Shown in pieces: positions 35,058-43,777 of a stretch of 64,000 nt of DNA. The notes below the pieces were generated by a model. The model searched no databases. It had not been told where the DNA came from and worked only from the letters and a program-made list of their open reading frames with translations. The DNA is taken from NCBI GenBank assembly GCA_049941595.1, contig JBNFNA010000005.1, positions 124,001-188,000 on the forward strand. Reading direction: 5' to 3'. Source of the stretch: Pasteurella sp049941595 (lineage in GTDB: Bacteria > Pseudomonadota > Gammaproteobacteria > Enterobacterales > Pasteurellaceae). Numbering within the stretch: position 1 is the first letter of the stretch; every line of letters begins with the position of its first letter. The translations under genes were made by a program, and so were the position numbers.

Positions 35058-36646
35058 TGAGTATAGCATTTGAAAAATCACAAATAAATAAACGCCTATC
35101 TCAAGCTAAACAAACGCCGATGGCATTTTTGTTATATCAGCAAAAATATTGTGCAGACACATCGCCTGTAAAAGTTGTTGATAAATCAAGACGGATTGGT
35201 TTGACATGGGCTGAGGCAGGTGATTCTGCACTATTGGCAGCTTCACAAAAAGGCATGGATATCTGGTATACAGGCTATAACAAAGAAATGGCTCAAGAGT
35301 TTATACGTGATTGCGGTGAATGGGCTAAGTCTTACAGTATGGTTATTAGTGAGATTGAAGAGACACAAGAGATTTTTAAAGAGGGTGATGAAGAAAAAGC
35401 TATTCTTGCTTATGTGATTCGATTTGCTAGTGGCTGGCGTATTACTGCATTGTCATCTCGACCATCTAACTTTAGGGGAAAGCAAGGGCGAGTTATCATT
35501 GATGAAGCTGCATTCCATGATAATTTGGCAGAGCTTATGAAAGCTGCGATGGCTTTACTTATGTGGGGCGGTCAAGTTCACATCATCAGTACTCACAATG
35601 GCGTAGATAACCCGTTCAATCAGCTTATACTTGATATTAAAGCAGGTAAAAAACCTTACAGCTTGCACACAATTACTTTTGATGATGCAGTGCGTGACGG
35701 ACTTTATAAGCGTATTTGTTTACGTACAGGTAAGGAATGGACACAAGAAGGCGAGGATGCATGGGTCGCTGAGATTAGAGCATCATATGGCGATGATGCT
35801 GCTGAAGAGCTAGATTGCATTCCTAAAAACTCAAGCGGTGCTTGGCTTACTCGTGCACTTATCGAAAGCCGTATGAGTAAAGAGACACCACTTATCCGCT
35901 TAACTAAGAATGATGAATTTAGCTTAATAGATGAGCCAGTCCGTTACGCCGAAGTCGAAGAATGGTGCGAAGAAAATCTACTATCCGTATTGCAAGCACT
36001 ACCACAGGGACAACGCAGTTATATCGGTGAGGACTTTGCCCGTAGTGGTGACTTATCTGTGATTTGTGTGGGGCAAGAGCAATCAGATTTAACACTAAAA
36101 GAGGTTCTTGTGGTTGAGATGTCAAAAATCCCATTCAAGCAACAAGAACAAGTTTATTACTACATTGGCGACCGATTGCCGCGCTTTTCTAAAGCAGCGA
36201 ACGATGGACGCGGCAACGGACAATTTTTATCTGAAGCAGCATTTGACCGCTACGGACAAATCGTCGAATCAGTGATGTTAAGTGAGTCATGGTATGCACA
36301 GCATGCACCACCATTTAAAGCGGCACTCGAGGACGGTACATTTCACGGCATTCCGCATCACGCCGATATGCTAGACGATTTGCGGGCATTTCAAGTCATC
36401 AAAGGCACGCCTCGTATTCCAGATAAACGAACGCAAGGTAACAATGGTACGCAACGCCACGGTGATGCGGGCATTGCAAAATTGTTATTGTATTACGCTT
36501 ATCGTACTGACAGTGGTTTTGAAATTGATTTTAAATCTATTGGTAAACGTGAAACGAGTTCACTTTTTAATAACAGTTATGCAGTGAAAAAAACACGACG
36601 TGGCTTTGGCACAATTCGCGGCGGTAATGATTTTAGAGGATATTAG
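35057..36646 (+). CDS. Terminase large subunit
   Basis: 529 aa. The ATPase part has a P-loop-like DKSRRIGLTW at residues 42-51 and Walker B RVIIDEAAF with Asp149-Glu150, followed by HIISTHNG. The nuclease part begins near residue 318 with GEDFARSGDLSVI, whose Asp is a likely metal ligand. This is the Mu gp28 type of packaging motor, which cuts host DNA beyond the right end. The sequence is complete, with no frameshift. Confidence 0.92.
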   Translation: MSIAFEKSQINKRLSQAKQTPMAFLLYQQKYCADTSPVKVVDKSRRIGLTWAEAGDSALLAASQKGMDIWYTGYNKEMAQEFIRDCGEWAKSYSMVISEIEETQEIFKEGDEEKAILAYVIRFASGWRITALSSRPSNFRGKQGRVIIDEAAFHDNLAELMKAAMALLMWGGQVHIISTHNGVDNPFNQLILDIKAGKKPYSLHTITFDDAVRDGLYKRICLRTGKEWTQEGEDAWVAEIRASYGDDAAEELDCIPKNSSGAWLTRALIESRMSKETPLIRLTKNDEFSLIDEPVRYAEVEEWCEENLLSVLQALPQGQRSYIGEDFARSGDLSVICVGQEQSDLTLKEVLVVEMSKIPFKQQEQVYYYIGDRLPRFSKAANDGRGNGQFLSEAAFDRYGQIVESVMLSESWYAQHAPPFKAALEDGTFHGIPHHADMLDDLRAFQVIKGTPRIPDKRTQGNNGTQRHGDAGIAKLLLYYAYRTDSGFEIDFKSIGKRETSSLFNNSYAVKKTRRGFGTIRGGNDFRGY

Positions 36647-36648
36647 GC

Positions 36649-38172
36649 ATGGCTATAAAAGATTGGTTTGAAAGTAAAAATAAAAAACCTGAAGTAAATA
36701 GAGAAATCGCCACAACAGGTGATGGACAGGATATTACAAAAGGTTATGTAAATGCACTGGCAGAACCTGAAGATGGCGTGTTACGTCTCCGTGGTAGTGG
36801 GGATTTAAGCATATATGAGCAAGTGTTAAGTGACGAAGAAGTAAAGCGAACATTTACACAACGACAAGATGCACTTATTGCGAAAGAATGGATTGTTGAA
36901 CCTGCATCAGAAGAACCACAAGACATTGCTGCAGCGGATTTCATTCGTGACTGGGTGAATAGTATTGGTTTTGACCGCGTGACTAAATTGATGCATTTCG
37001 GTGTGTTTTACGGCTATGCAGTGGCAGAATTAATCTATCGTATCAATGAAGAAGGGAAATATATTGCGGATATTAAAGTGCGTAACCGTCGCCGCTTTCG
37101 TTTTACTCCTAAAGGTGAACTGCGCTTATTAACAAGAGATAATCAAACAGAAGGTATTGAATATCCTGCACCGTATTTTTGGACTTTTTGCACAGGCTCT
37201 GATCATGATGATGAACCTTACGGTATCGGTCTGGCTCATTGGCTCTACTGGTCAAGCTTATTTAAGCGTAATGGTGTTAAATTTTGGCTCATTTTTTTAG
37301 AAAAGTTCGGTATGCCAACCGCACTCGGACGTTATGGCAAAAATGCCAGTCCAACCGATCAAGATAAATTGCTTGAAGCAATTTATTCCATTCAATCTGA
37401 TAGTGGCATTATCGTCCCTGCAGATATGCCAATTGAATTATTAAGCGCAGGACGTAGTGGTACAGGAGATTACAAAGCCTTATTTGACACAATGAATGAG
37501 TCCATCCAACGTATTGTGCTTGGACAAACGTCCTCATCAGGTGGCACTCCAGGTCGTCTGGGAGACGATGAGTTACAAGAAGACGTACTAGATGCGATTA
37601 TTAAAGCGGATTCTGATGTCATTTGTGAATCTTTTAACCGTGGACCAGTTGCTTGGCTAACTACAATGAACTTTGCTACTGCTAAGCCACCTCGTGTCTA
37701 TCGTGTATTTGAAAAAACAGAGGATTTAACGGACAAAGCTAAACGTGATCAGATTGTCTTTGAAACCACAGGCTATCGACCAACCTTGGCACAAATTGAA
37801 GCCAATTATGGTGGAGAATGGGAGAAAGCAGAAGTTGAGAGTGACAATCATCCTGCTCCAGAAAAGACAAAGAAGTCGAAAAAAACAGCAGATTTTGCAG
37901 AACATCAGCAGCATCATAGCGATATTCCCGCGCAAATGACCGATTTGTTAGGTGAGAACTTACAACCTGTTGTGAGTGATTGGATTAAACAAGTAAGAGA
38001 ATTAGTGAATAACGCCACTTCACTTGAACAAGTGCGCGATGAATTATTGACACTCATGCCTGAAATGTCGCTTGAGCAATATACCAATGCACTGGCAATC
38101 GCATTAGGTGCTGCGCATTTAGCGGGGCAAAATGCTGTGATTGACGAGGTTAAAGATGAACACCGTGTATAG
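36649..38172 (+). CDS. Portal protein (DUF935, Mu gp29 type)
   Basis: 507 aa, standard length for the family. Typical stretches are RNRRRFRFTPKGELRLL near residue 145 and IQRIVLGQTSSSGGTPGRLGD near 288. It forms the dodecameric ring through which DNA enters the head. The end overlaps the start of the F-like gene by 17 bp. The C-terminal 100 residues are charged and variable. Confidence 0.92.
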   Translation: MAIKDWFESKNKKPEVNREIATTGDGQDITKGYVNALAEPEDGVLRLRGSGDLSIYEQVLSDEEVKRTFTQRQDALIAKEWIVEPASEEPQDIAAADFIRDWVNSIGFDRVTKLMHFGVFYGYAVAELIYRINEEGKYIADIKVRNRRRFRFTPKGELRLLTRDNQTEGIEYPAPYFWTFCTGSDHDDEPYGIGLAHWLYWSSLFKRNGVKFWLIFLEKFGMPTALGRYGKNASPTDQDKLLEAIYSIQSDSGIIVPADMPIELLSAGRSGTGDYKALFDTMNESIQRIVLGQTSSSGGTPGRLGDDELQEDVLDAIIKADSDVICESFNRGPVAWLTTMNFATAKPPRVYRVFEKTEDLTDKAKRDQIVFETTGYRPTLAQIEANYGGEWEKAEVESDNHPAPEKTKKSKKTADFAEHQQHHSDIPAQMTDLLGENLQPVVSDWIKQVRELVNNATSLEQVRDELLTLMPEMSLEQYTNALAIALGAAHLAGQNAVIDEVKDEHRV

Positions 38173-39394
38173 TCGTTTGCCTTTTCGTGAGCAAGTCGAG
38201 TTTTATAAGCGTAAAATTCCAACACCGACATCCACGTGGACTGATATTTATGCGGCAGAGCATGATTATGCTGCCGTAGTTGCAGGGGCTCATCGTCGGG
38301 AAATCATTGAAGATTTTGCAACAGCCATTCAAGATTTTATCGAAAATGGCAAAACACTTGAGGATTTTCGCCAAGCTTTTGATGAAATCGTTAAAAAACA
38401 TCAGTGGCAATATAAAGGTGGACGCAACTGGCGCAGTCGCGTGATTTATGAAACCAATTTACGTTCTAGTTATCAAGCGGGGCGGTATGCACAGCTTAAT
38501 GAAATGCGAGAGTCAATGCCGTACTGGGAATATGTACATTCCGATGCGGTACTCCATCCTCGTCCTGAACATATGGCATGGGATGGGTTAATTTTACGCC
38601 ACGATGACCCGTGGTGGAAAACGCACTTTCCAATTAACGCCTGGGGCTGTCAATGTTCAGTAGTTGCTCGTAGTCAGCGCTATATAGATAAAACAGGCTT
38701 GAAGATTGATACAGCGCCACCCTTACAATTAGAGCCTAAAATTGTCGGCGCGCGTTCTGCAAATCCGCGATTAGTTAATGTACCAAAAGGTATTGATCCT
38801 GGTTTTGAATACGCGCCAGGTGCTTCTAGACTAGAAAGCCATGTCCCTTTTAATCGTGATAGCGACAATACGAAGCGTGTAAGTGTTTTTCCAGCACGTG
38901 CTCAAACAGATATTGAAATGCCCTTACCTCGTAAGTTAAGCAGTGAGAAAATTCTCCCTTCAGATCAAAGTGATGAATTTTATATTCAGCATTTTTTAAG
39001 TGAATTTAATGCGACGAGCGGTAAACCTGTTGTCTTTTTTGATGTCATGCAGGAACCTTTGGTGATCAGCAAGTCGCTTTTTACTTCACGCAGTGGTCAT
39101 TCAAAATTGAAAAAGAGAGGTCGTGAAAAATATATGCTTTTGCTTGCTGAAGCATTAAAGTTTCCAGATGAAATTTGGGTTCAAGCTGAATATTTTCACG
39201 ACATTAAGCATCTTGTTGTTCGACGTCGTTATATTTCACGTATTGAAATTGAAGAAAATGGCGAAATTATCCCGACACTTGCTGTATTTGAAGTGGGGAA
39301 AGACGGCTGGATTGGTATAACTGACTTCGTAGCAGAAAAGGCAGATTACATTAAACAAGTACGCTCTGGTATATTGCTTTATCGCCGAGAATAA
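38156..39394 (+). CDS. Mu F-like head morphogenesis protein with C-terminal nuclease-type domain
   Basis: 412 aa from ATG 38156 (GAGG upstream); a TTG at 38141 is the longer alternative. Residues 1-200 are the Mu F/SPP1 gp7 domain (NWRSRVIYETNLRSSYQAGR, then HPRPEHMAWDGLIL and CQCSV). The last 130 residues read as a separate domain: RSGHSKLKKRGREKYMLLL, then FPDEIWVQAEY, RRRYISRIEI and DGWIGITDF. This matches the pattern of the phage Barnase/EndoU/ColicinE5-RelE-like nuclease domains (PBECR type) found on such proteins. The domain could enter the cell with the DNA; activity is untested. Confidence 0.82.
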   Translation: MNTVYSRLPFREQVEFYKRKIPTPTSTWTDIYAAEHDYAAVVAGAHRREIIEDFATAIQDFIENGKTLEDFRQAFDEIVKKHQWQYKGGRNWRSRVIYETNLRSSYQAGRYAQLNEMRESMPYWEYVHSDAVLHPRPEHMAWDGLILRHDDPWWKTHFPINAWGCQCSVVARSQRYIDKTGLKIDTAPPLQLEPKIVGARSANPRLVNVPKGIDPGFEYAPGASRLESHVPFNRDSDNTKRVSVFPARAQTDIEMPLPRKLSSEKILPSDQSDEFYIQHFLSEFNATSGKPVVFFDVMQEPLVISKSLFTSRSGHSKLKKRGREKYMLLLAEALKFPDEIWVQAEYFHDIKHLVVRRRYISRIEIEENGEIIPTLAVFEVGKDGWIGITDFVAEKADYIKQVRSGILLYRRE

Positions 39395-39398
39395 AAAA

Positions 39399-39422
39399 CC
39401 TCACTGGCTGCCACAAGTGAGG
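39399..39422 (+). other. Hairpin between the F-like and G-like genes
   Basis: CCTCACT pairs with AGTGAGG across a 10-base loop. No T run follows, so it is more likely an RNA-processing or stability element than a terminator. The rest of the 96-bp gap contains no convincing ORF. Confidence 0.35.
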
Positions 39423-39490
39423 TATGTCGAGGAATTGGAGGACTTGGCAGAGTCGTACTTCCTCGTTTCAAATAGACTATAGGATGAAAT

Positions 39491-39991
39491 ATGAGCGGCG
39501 TCAAGATTGAAATAAACACAGTACAACTTAGTAAGATCCTTAATCAAGCAATGAAGACATTGGCTAATCCTAAGGCAATGTTTGCAGAAATGGGGGAAGA
39601 ATTATTATCAATTCACCGCATTCGCTTTCTTCAACAGCAGTCGCCTGATGGCACACCCTGGCAGCCTTTAAGTGAAGAATATAAGCAATCTAAGCGTAAA
39701 AACCCGGATAAGATTTTAACGCTTGATGGACATTTAAGTGAAACATTACGTTATCAAATCAGCAATGATGGTGTAGAATTTGGCTCAGACAGAGTGTATG
39801 CTGCCATTCACCATTTTGGTGGCAGTATTCAGCCCAAAACGGCACATGCATTACATGTTGGTGGTCGCTTTTTCAAAAATGTCACAATTCCTGCACGTCC
39901 ATGGTTGGGTATTTCAGAAAAAGACCAAGCTGAAATGTTAAATATTGCTCGATATCACATTAAAAACGCAATTAAGCCCTCAAACGCGTAA
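39491..39991 (+). CDS. Virion morphogenesis protein (Mu G-like)
   Basis: 166 aa. The pattern FLQQQSPDGTPWQPLSEEYK, then LTLDGHLSETLRY and AAIHHFGG, is diagnostic of the phage virion morphogenesis/tail completion family (Mu gpG, P2 gpS). It acts at the head-tail joint. It is followed by a 219-bp intergenic region with a second late promoter. Confidence 0.88.
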   Translation: MSGVKIEINTVQLSKILNQAMKTLANPKAMFAEMGEELLSIHRIRFLQQQSPDGTPWQPLSEEYKQSKRKNPDKILTLDGHLSETLRYQISNDGVEFGSDRVYAAIHHFGGSIQPKTAHALHVGGRFFKNVTIPARPWLGISEKDQAEMLNIARYHIKNAIKPSNA

Positions 39992-40129
39992 TTTCGCATT
40001 ATTGGCTGAGATGTGATAAGTTATTGCTCAAAATGACTTTGGCGTGTTTATGAACGTTTATAAACGCTTAAAAAAACACGCTTTTATCTCCAACTCACTA
40101 TACCTTTCTCAATATTCTCTCTTTTATTT

Positions 40130-40174
40130 TTCTAGACGCGTCCAAAATACAAATCTTTTTACATTCTTCATACT
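40130..40174 (+). promoter_or_regulatory. Predicted Mor-dependent late promoter 2 (protease/capsid)
   Basis: TTCTAGACGCGTCCAAAATAC at 40130-40150, 17 bp, then TCATACT at 40168-40174. It differs from the first promoter by one base in the motif (C for T) and has the same spacing. It would start transcription of the protease-scaffold-capsid genes separately, giving extra structural protein. The gene starts at 40211. Confidence 0.7.
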
Positions 40175-40210
40175 AGACCTTGTGATAGTTAAAACAAGGT
40201 ATTTAGTGCA

Positions 40211-41212
40211 ATGAAATTAACCAAAATGGCGATTATGAAACTCGGCACACATAAGGCAATGGATGGTCGAGAAATCTCATTTACGGCTGACATGCTCAAT
40301 GATATTGCCACAAGTTATGATCCTCAACTTTCAGAAGCCCCAATTGTCATCGGGCATCCAAAATTAACCGCACCATCATACGGCTGGGTAAAGCAAGCAA
40401 GTATTGAGGGCGATACACTTTATGCACACGTCGGTCAAGTAGAAGCAGCTTTCGCTGATGCTGTTAATGAAGGGCGTTATAAAAAACGCAGTGCTTCAAT
40501 CTTTTTGCCTGACTCACCTGGCAACCCCAAACCGGGTCATTATTACTTAAATCATATCGGTTTTTTAGGCGCCGCCCCACCTGCTGTAAAAGGATTGGGG
40601 GACGTGAATTTTGCCGCAAGTGATGCGGAAAATGCCTTTGCCGAATTTTCATTTGATATTGAATCCATCAACCATCAACCACAGGAGAAACCCATGGATA
40701 AAACCCCAGAAGAAATTGCGGCAGAAAAAGCGGCTGCAGATAAACAGCGTGAAGATGATCTTCAAGCGCGTGAAGCGGCACTTAAAGCGCGTGAGGATAA
40801 AGTCGCACAAGCTGAAAAAGAGCAAAAGCAAGCCGAAAAAGCAGCGCTTGAACAAGATGCCGCAAGTTTTGCCTCAGATATGGTCAGTAAAGGCAAAGTC
40901 TTACCCGCACAAAAGCAAGCATTAATTGAAGTACTCGTAGCAAGTGCTAATCAGCCTATTTCATTTTCAGATGGCTCTCAAACGGTTTCTAAATCATCTG
41001 TTGATGTTATTAAAGAAATTATCTCGCAAAAGCCTATGGACTTCTCAGCTAAATCTAATGAGGAAGGCGAAGAGCAAGGTGCAGTTGATTTTGCTGATGG
41101 CGCGTCTATTGCAAATGCTGCTAGTGAATATGCAGCAGAGCAAGCACAAAAAGGTATCGTCATTAGTATGACTGATGCAGTTGATCACATTATGAAAGGG
41201 AAAAAATCATGA
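40211..41212 (+). CDS. Prohead protease with in-frame scaffold (Mu I/Z-like)
   Basis: 333 aa. Residues 1-150 are the Mu I-type protease (SEAPIVIGHPKLTAPSYGWV, then KKRSASIFLP with a likely catalytic Ser). From residue 162 the chain is highly charged and helical (AAEKAAADKQREDDLQAREA), the scaffold half. In Mu the full protein I cleaves the scaffold during maturation, while the shorter Z is the scaffold itself. Both are expected here. AAGGT precedes the start. Confidence 0.88.
   Translation: MKLTKMAIMKLGTHKAMDGREISFTADMLNDIATSYDPQLSEAPIVIGHPKLTAPSYGWVKQASIEGDTLYAHVGQVEAAFADAVNEGRYKKRSASIFLPDSPGNPKPGHYYLNHIGFLGAAPPAVKGLGDVNFAASDAENAFAEFSFDIESINHQPQEKPMDKTPEEIAAEKAAADKQREDDLQAREAALKAREDKVAQAEKEQKQAEKAALEQDAASFASDMVSKGKVLPAQKQALIEVLVASANQPISFSDGSQTVSKSSVDVIKEIISQKPMDFSAKSNEEGEEQGAVDFADGASIANAASEYAAEQAQKGIVISMTDAVDHIMKGKKS
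40694..41212 (+). CDS. Internal scaffold protein (Mu Z-like), in-frame start
   Basis: An ATG at 40694 in the protease frame is preceded by CAGGAGAAA, a strong ribosome site inside the gene. It would give a 172-residue product with only the coiled, charged scaffold half (MDKTPEEIAAEKAAADKQ...). This mirrors the I/Z overlap of Mu. Confidence 0.7.
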   Translation: MDKTPEEIAAEKAAADKQREDDLQAREAALKAREDKVAQAEKEQKQAEKAALEQDAASFASDMVSKGKVLPAQKQALIEVLVASANQPISFSDGSQTVSKSSVDVIKEIISQKPMDFSAKSNEEGEEQGAVDFADGASIANAASEYAAEQAQKGIVISMTDAVDHIMKGKKS

Positions 41213-41574
41213 CACAAATTCAAAGTTTAATCGTGGCATATGTCACTGAAGGTAGTGTTAATCGCTTTACTATCGTTTGTCATGGTGAGGCGAAAGACAG
41301 TGCTAAACAAGCAACAGCACACACAGATAAGTTACTCGGGGTGTCAACACGACTACCAAAAGAACCTGGTGAGCATATTGATGTTGTGCGTTCAGGTATT
41401 ACCCCAGTTGTCTACGGCGATACCGTGAAACGTGGTGATTTTGTCACAGCAGATAGCCAAGGACGCGCGGTTAAAGCTACCAATGGTCAAGTTTATATCG
41501 GTATCGCGGAAGAAGACGGTGGAGAAGATGACCTAGGCAGTATTTTGGTTACAAACGGTGTATTCACAGGCTAA
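41209..41574 (+). CDS. Capsid decoration-type protein (DUF2190-like)
   Basis: 121 aa. It has a small beta-rich sequence with VYGDTVKRGDFVTADSQGRAV and VYIGIAEEDGGEDDLGSILV, the pattern of DUF2190 capsid-cement proteins. It starts within the last 4 bp of the scaffold gene and precedes the major capsid gene. A role in stabilising the head is likely from position. Confidence 0.72.
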   Translation: MTQIQSLIVAYVTEGSVNRFTIVCHGEAKDSAKQATAHTDKLLGVSTRLPKEPGEHIDVVRSGITPVVYGDTVKRGDFVTADSQGRAVKATNGQVYIGIAEEDGGEDDLGSILVTNGVFTG

Positions 41575-41634
41575 CTCGACATAGCTTGGTTTGAATGAAA
41601 CAACATTTCACTCTTTGAAAAAAGGATAGAACAT

Positions 41635-42558
41635 ATGAAAACAGATTTTCCAACACATCCAGTATTGACTGCAATTGCGATTGCATATCGCAACCGTCGC
41701 ATGATTGCAGATCAAGTTTTACCACGTGTTGCTGTCGGTAAACAGGAATTTAAATATAAAGAACATAATCTTGGCGATCAATTTACATTACCAAAAACAC
41801 ATGTTGGTCGCACATCACGTCCAAATCAAGTTGAATTTGGCTCAAAAGAGAAAGCCAGTGCGACAGAGGATTATGCATTAGATGCCCCAATCCCAAATGT
41901 TGATGTTAAAAATGCACCTCAAGGCACTAATCCAAAAGGTAAAGCAACGGAATACACAACGAATCTTATCGAATTAGATCGTGAAGTACGCACTGCAAGT
42001 CTTGTGTTTAAAAAAGGGTCGTATGCCTCTGGTTTAAGTAAAACATTAAGCGGTGCACAACAATGGTCGCATGATGATTCCAAGCCAATTATTCAATTAA
42101 CTGAAGCACTCGACATTCCAGTCATGCGTCCAAATATCATGATTCTTGGGCAAAAAGCGGCAACAGCATTGCGTATGAATAAAAGCATCGTGAAAGCTTA
42201 TAACGGTACGCTCGGTGATGAAGGTTTGGTACCACTTGAGTTTATTCGTGAGCTATTAGAGCTTGAACAAATTCTTGTTGGTCAAGCATTAGTTAATACC
42301 GTTAATGCGAACAAAAAACCTGTACTTGCACGTGCGTGGGGCAATCACTGCTCATTGATTTACCGCGATTCGCTGGCTGATGCAACCAATGGCATTACTT
42401 TTGGTTTTACGGCGCAATTTGGGACGCGTGAAGTGCGAGAAATTGAAGATAAAGACATGGGTTATCGTGGTGGTGTCCGTGTGCGTGTTGGTGAGTCTGT
42501 TAAAGAACTGATCACTGCACCAGATCTCGGATATTTCTTTGAAAACGTTATCGCATAA
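41635..42558 (+). CDS. Major capsid protein
   Basis: 307 aa. Start follows AAAAGGATAG. Segments RRMIADQVLPRVAVGKQEFKY and FGTREVREIEDKDMGYRGG are typical of the HK97-type capsid protein of B3/BcepMu-like transposable phages. The place after protease, scaffold and decoration genes supports this. The 60-bp leader contains no promoter that I can define. Confidence 0.85.
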   Translation: MKTDFPTHPVLTAIAIAYRNRRMIADQVLPRVAVGKQEFKYKEHNLGDQFTLPKTHVGRTSRPNQVEFGSKEKASATEDYALDAPIPNVDVKNAPQGTNPKGKATEYTTNLIELDREVRTASLVFKKGSYASGLSKTLSGAQQWSHDDSKPIIQLTEALDIPVMRPNIMILGQKAATALRMNKSIVKAYNGTLGDEGLVPLEFIRELLELEQILVGQALVNTVNANKKPVLARAWGNHCSLIYRDSLADATNGITFGFTAQFGTREVREIEDKDMGYRGGVRVRVGESVKELITAPDLGYFFENVIA

Positions 42559-42567
42559 GGTCGCCAC

Positions 42568-43074
42568 ATGTATATCACACTGCAACAATTAAGCGAAAAA
42601 CCGGGGGTTGTTGAGTTAGCACAAGTCACTGCGCAGGTGGGGCAACCCCCTGCCGACTGGCGTATTATCAGCAAAATCATTGATGGCGAAGATGTTGCGA
42701 GTGAACAACCTGCGGCAGTTGAAAAAGCGCAGCAGGCAATCGCCCGTATCGACGAAGTGATTGTAGACTCCAGCGCGTTAATTGACGGTTATTTGCGTCA
42801 ACGTGGCTATAAGCTACCGTTTAAGCAAGTACCACGCATTTTAACCACGTGGGCGCGCGCCATTGTTCGCTACTCTCTTCATCAGCATTTGCCTTCTGAA
42901 GAGAAAAATAGCCCAATTTTACGTGACTATCGTGATGCCTTGAAATTGTTGCAGCTAGTTGCAGAAGGTAAGTTTTCGCTAGGGCTTGAAGATACGCTAG
43001 CGGAGTCTTCTGGTGAACCCAAATTTATCAAACGCGAACGTGTTTTCACGGCAGAAACGCTGAAGGATTACTAA
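42568..43074 (+). CDS. Head-tail connector protein (DUF1320, Mu gp36-like)
   Basis: 168 aa. The C-terminal two thirds show the DUF1320 pattern: IDGYLRQRGYKLPFKQVP, then ARAIVRYSLHQHL and RDYRDALKLLQLVAEGKFSLGL. The first 60 residues include a stretch not found in short members (TAQVGQPPADW). It would join the head to the tail. The stop overlaps the next start (TAATG). Confidence 0.85.
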   Translation: MYITLQQLSEKPGVVELAQVTAQVGQPPADWRIISKIIDGEDVASEQPAAVEKAQQAIARIDEVIVDSSALIDGYLRQRGYKLPFKQVPRILTTWARAIVRYSLHQHLPSEEKNSPILRDYRDALKLLQLVAEGKFSLGLEDTLAESSGEPKFIKRERVFTAETLKDY

Positions 43075-43520
43075 TGCAATACGGACCATTTGACTTAAAG
43101 CATGTGCTTGAGCAACTCAAGCCCTTACAACCAGAACATATTCACACCTTAGGTTCTACCGCGGAATATCGTTCTCTTTCTGAGTTAAGTATGGCGGGGT
43201 TGGCAACGCCAGCTGTCTTTGTTGTACCAAATGGCGAGGTTGGTCATCAAAATGATATTGCGGTACGTCAAATGGTCACCGTGAGTTTTTCTGTCATTGT
43301 TATTGTGCAGTCGTATCAATACAGCAACGAAACGCCACATTTTAATGTTAGCAACCCTGTTATTGGCAAAATCCGCGAGCGGCTGATGGGCTGGGTGCCG
43401 CCGGTGAAAGGGGCAAAAGAAACTTTCTTTGTACGCGGTGACATTGTTGATTACACCAATTCTTATCTAGTCTGGATGGAAACATACCAAACCAAAATCA
43501 TCATGGGGAGAAATAGATGA
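43074..43520 (+). CDS. Tail terminator-type protein (Mu gp37-like, DUF1834)
   Basis: 148 aa. It contains VVPNGEVGHQNDIAVRQMVTVSFSVIV and GKIRERLMGWVPP, the pattern of the gp37 family. Position between the connector and the tail tube suggests it closes the tail tube. It overlaps the next gene by 4 bp. Confidence 0.78.
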   Translation: MQYGPFDLKHVLEQLKPLQPEHIHTLGSTAEYRSLSELSMAGLATPAVFVVPNGEVGHQNDIAVRQMVTVSFSVIVIVQSYQYSNETPHFNVSNPVIGKIRERLMGWVPPVKGAKETFFVRGDIVDYTNSYLVWMETYQTKIIMGRNR

Positions 43521-43777
43521 AAAAAGTTAAGTTAATTAAATCGCATATTCATGCAGGGGTGAGCCACTCTGCGGGGGATGTGCTTGATGTCACCGATGCA
43601 GATGCACAATTTATTACATCTCGTGGTATTGGTGAGTTTGTCAAGAAGAAAAAAGATGACAGGAAAGAGAAGGATAAAAAATCCGCATCTGAAAGTGATC
43701 AAAAACAAGCCGAGGGTGATAACAAATCACTTGATACAGATAACAACTTAAATGATGGAGAAAATAACGATGAGTAG
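43517..43777 (+). CDS. Small tail-region protein with acidic tail
   Basis: 86 aa. Residues 1-45 form a small domain (KVKLIKSHIHAGVSHSAGDVLDVTDADAQFI), followed by a very charged low-complexity tail (KKKKDDRKEKDKK, then SLDTDNNLNDGENNDE). The short domain occurs in many Mu-like phages at this position. It is unlike gene L of Mu, so the tail is probably not contractile. Confidence 0.7.
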   Translation: MKKVKLIKSHIHAGVSHSAGDVLDVTDADAQFITSRGIGEFVKKKKDDRKEKDKKSASESDQKQAEGDNKSLDTDNNLNDGENNDE

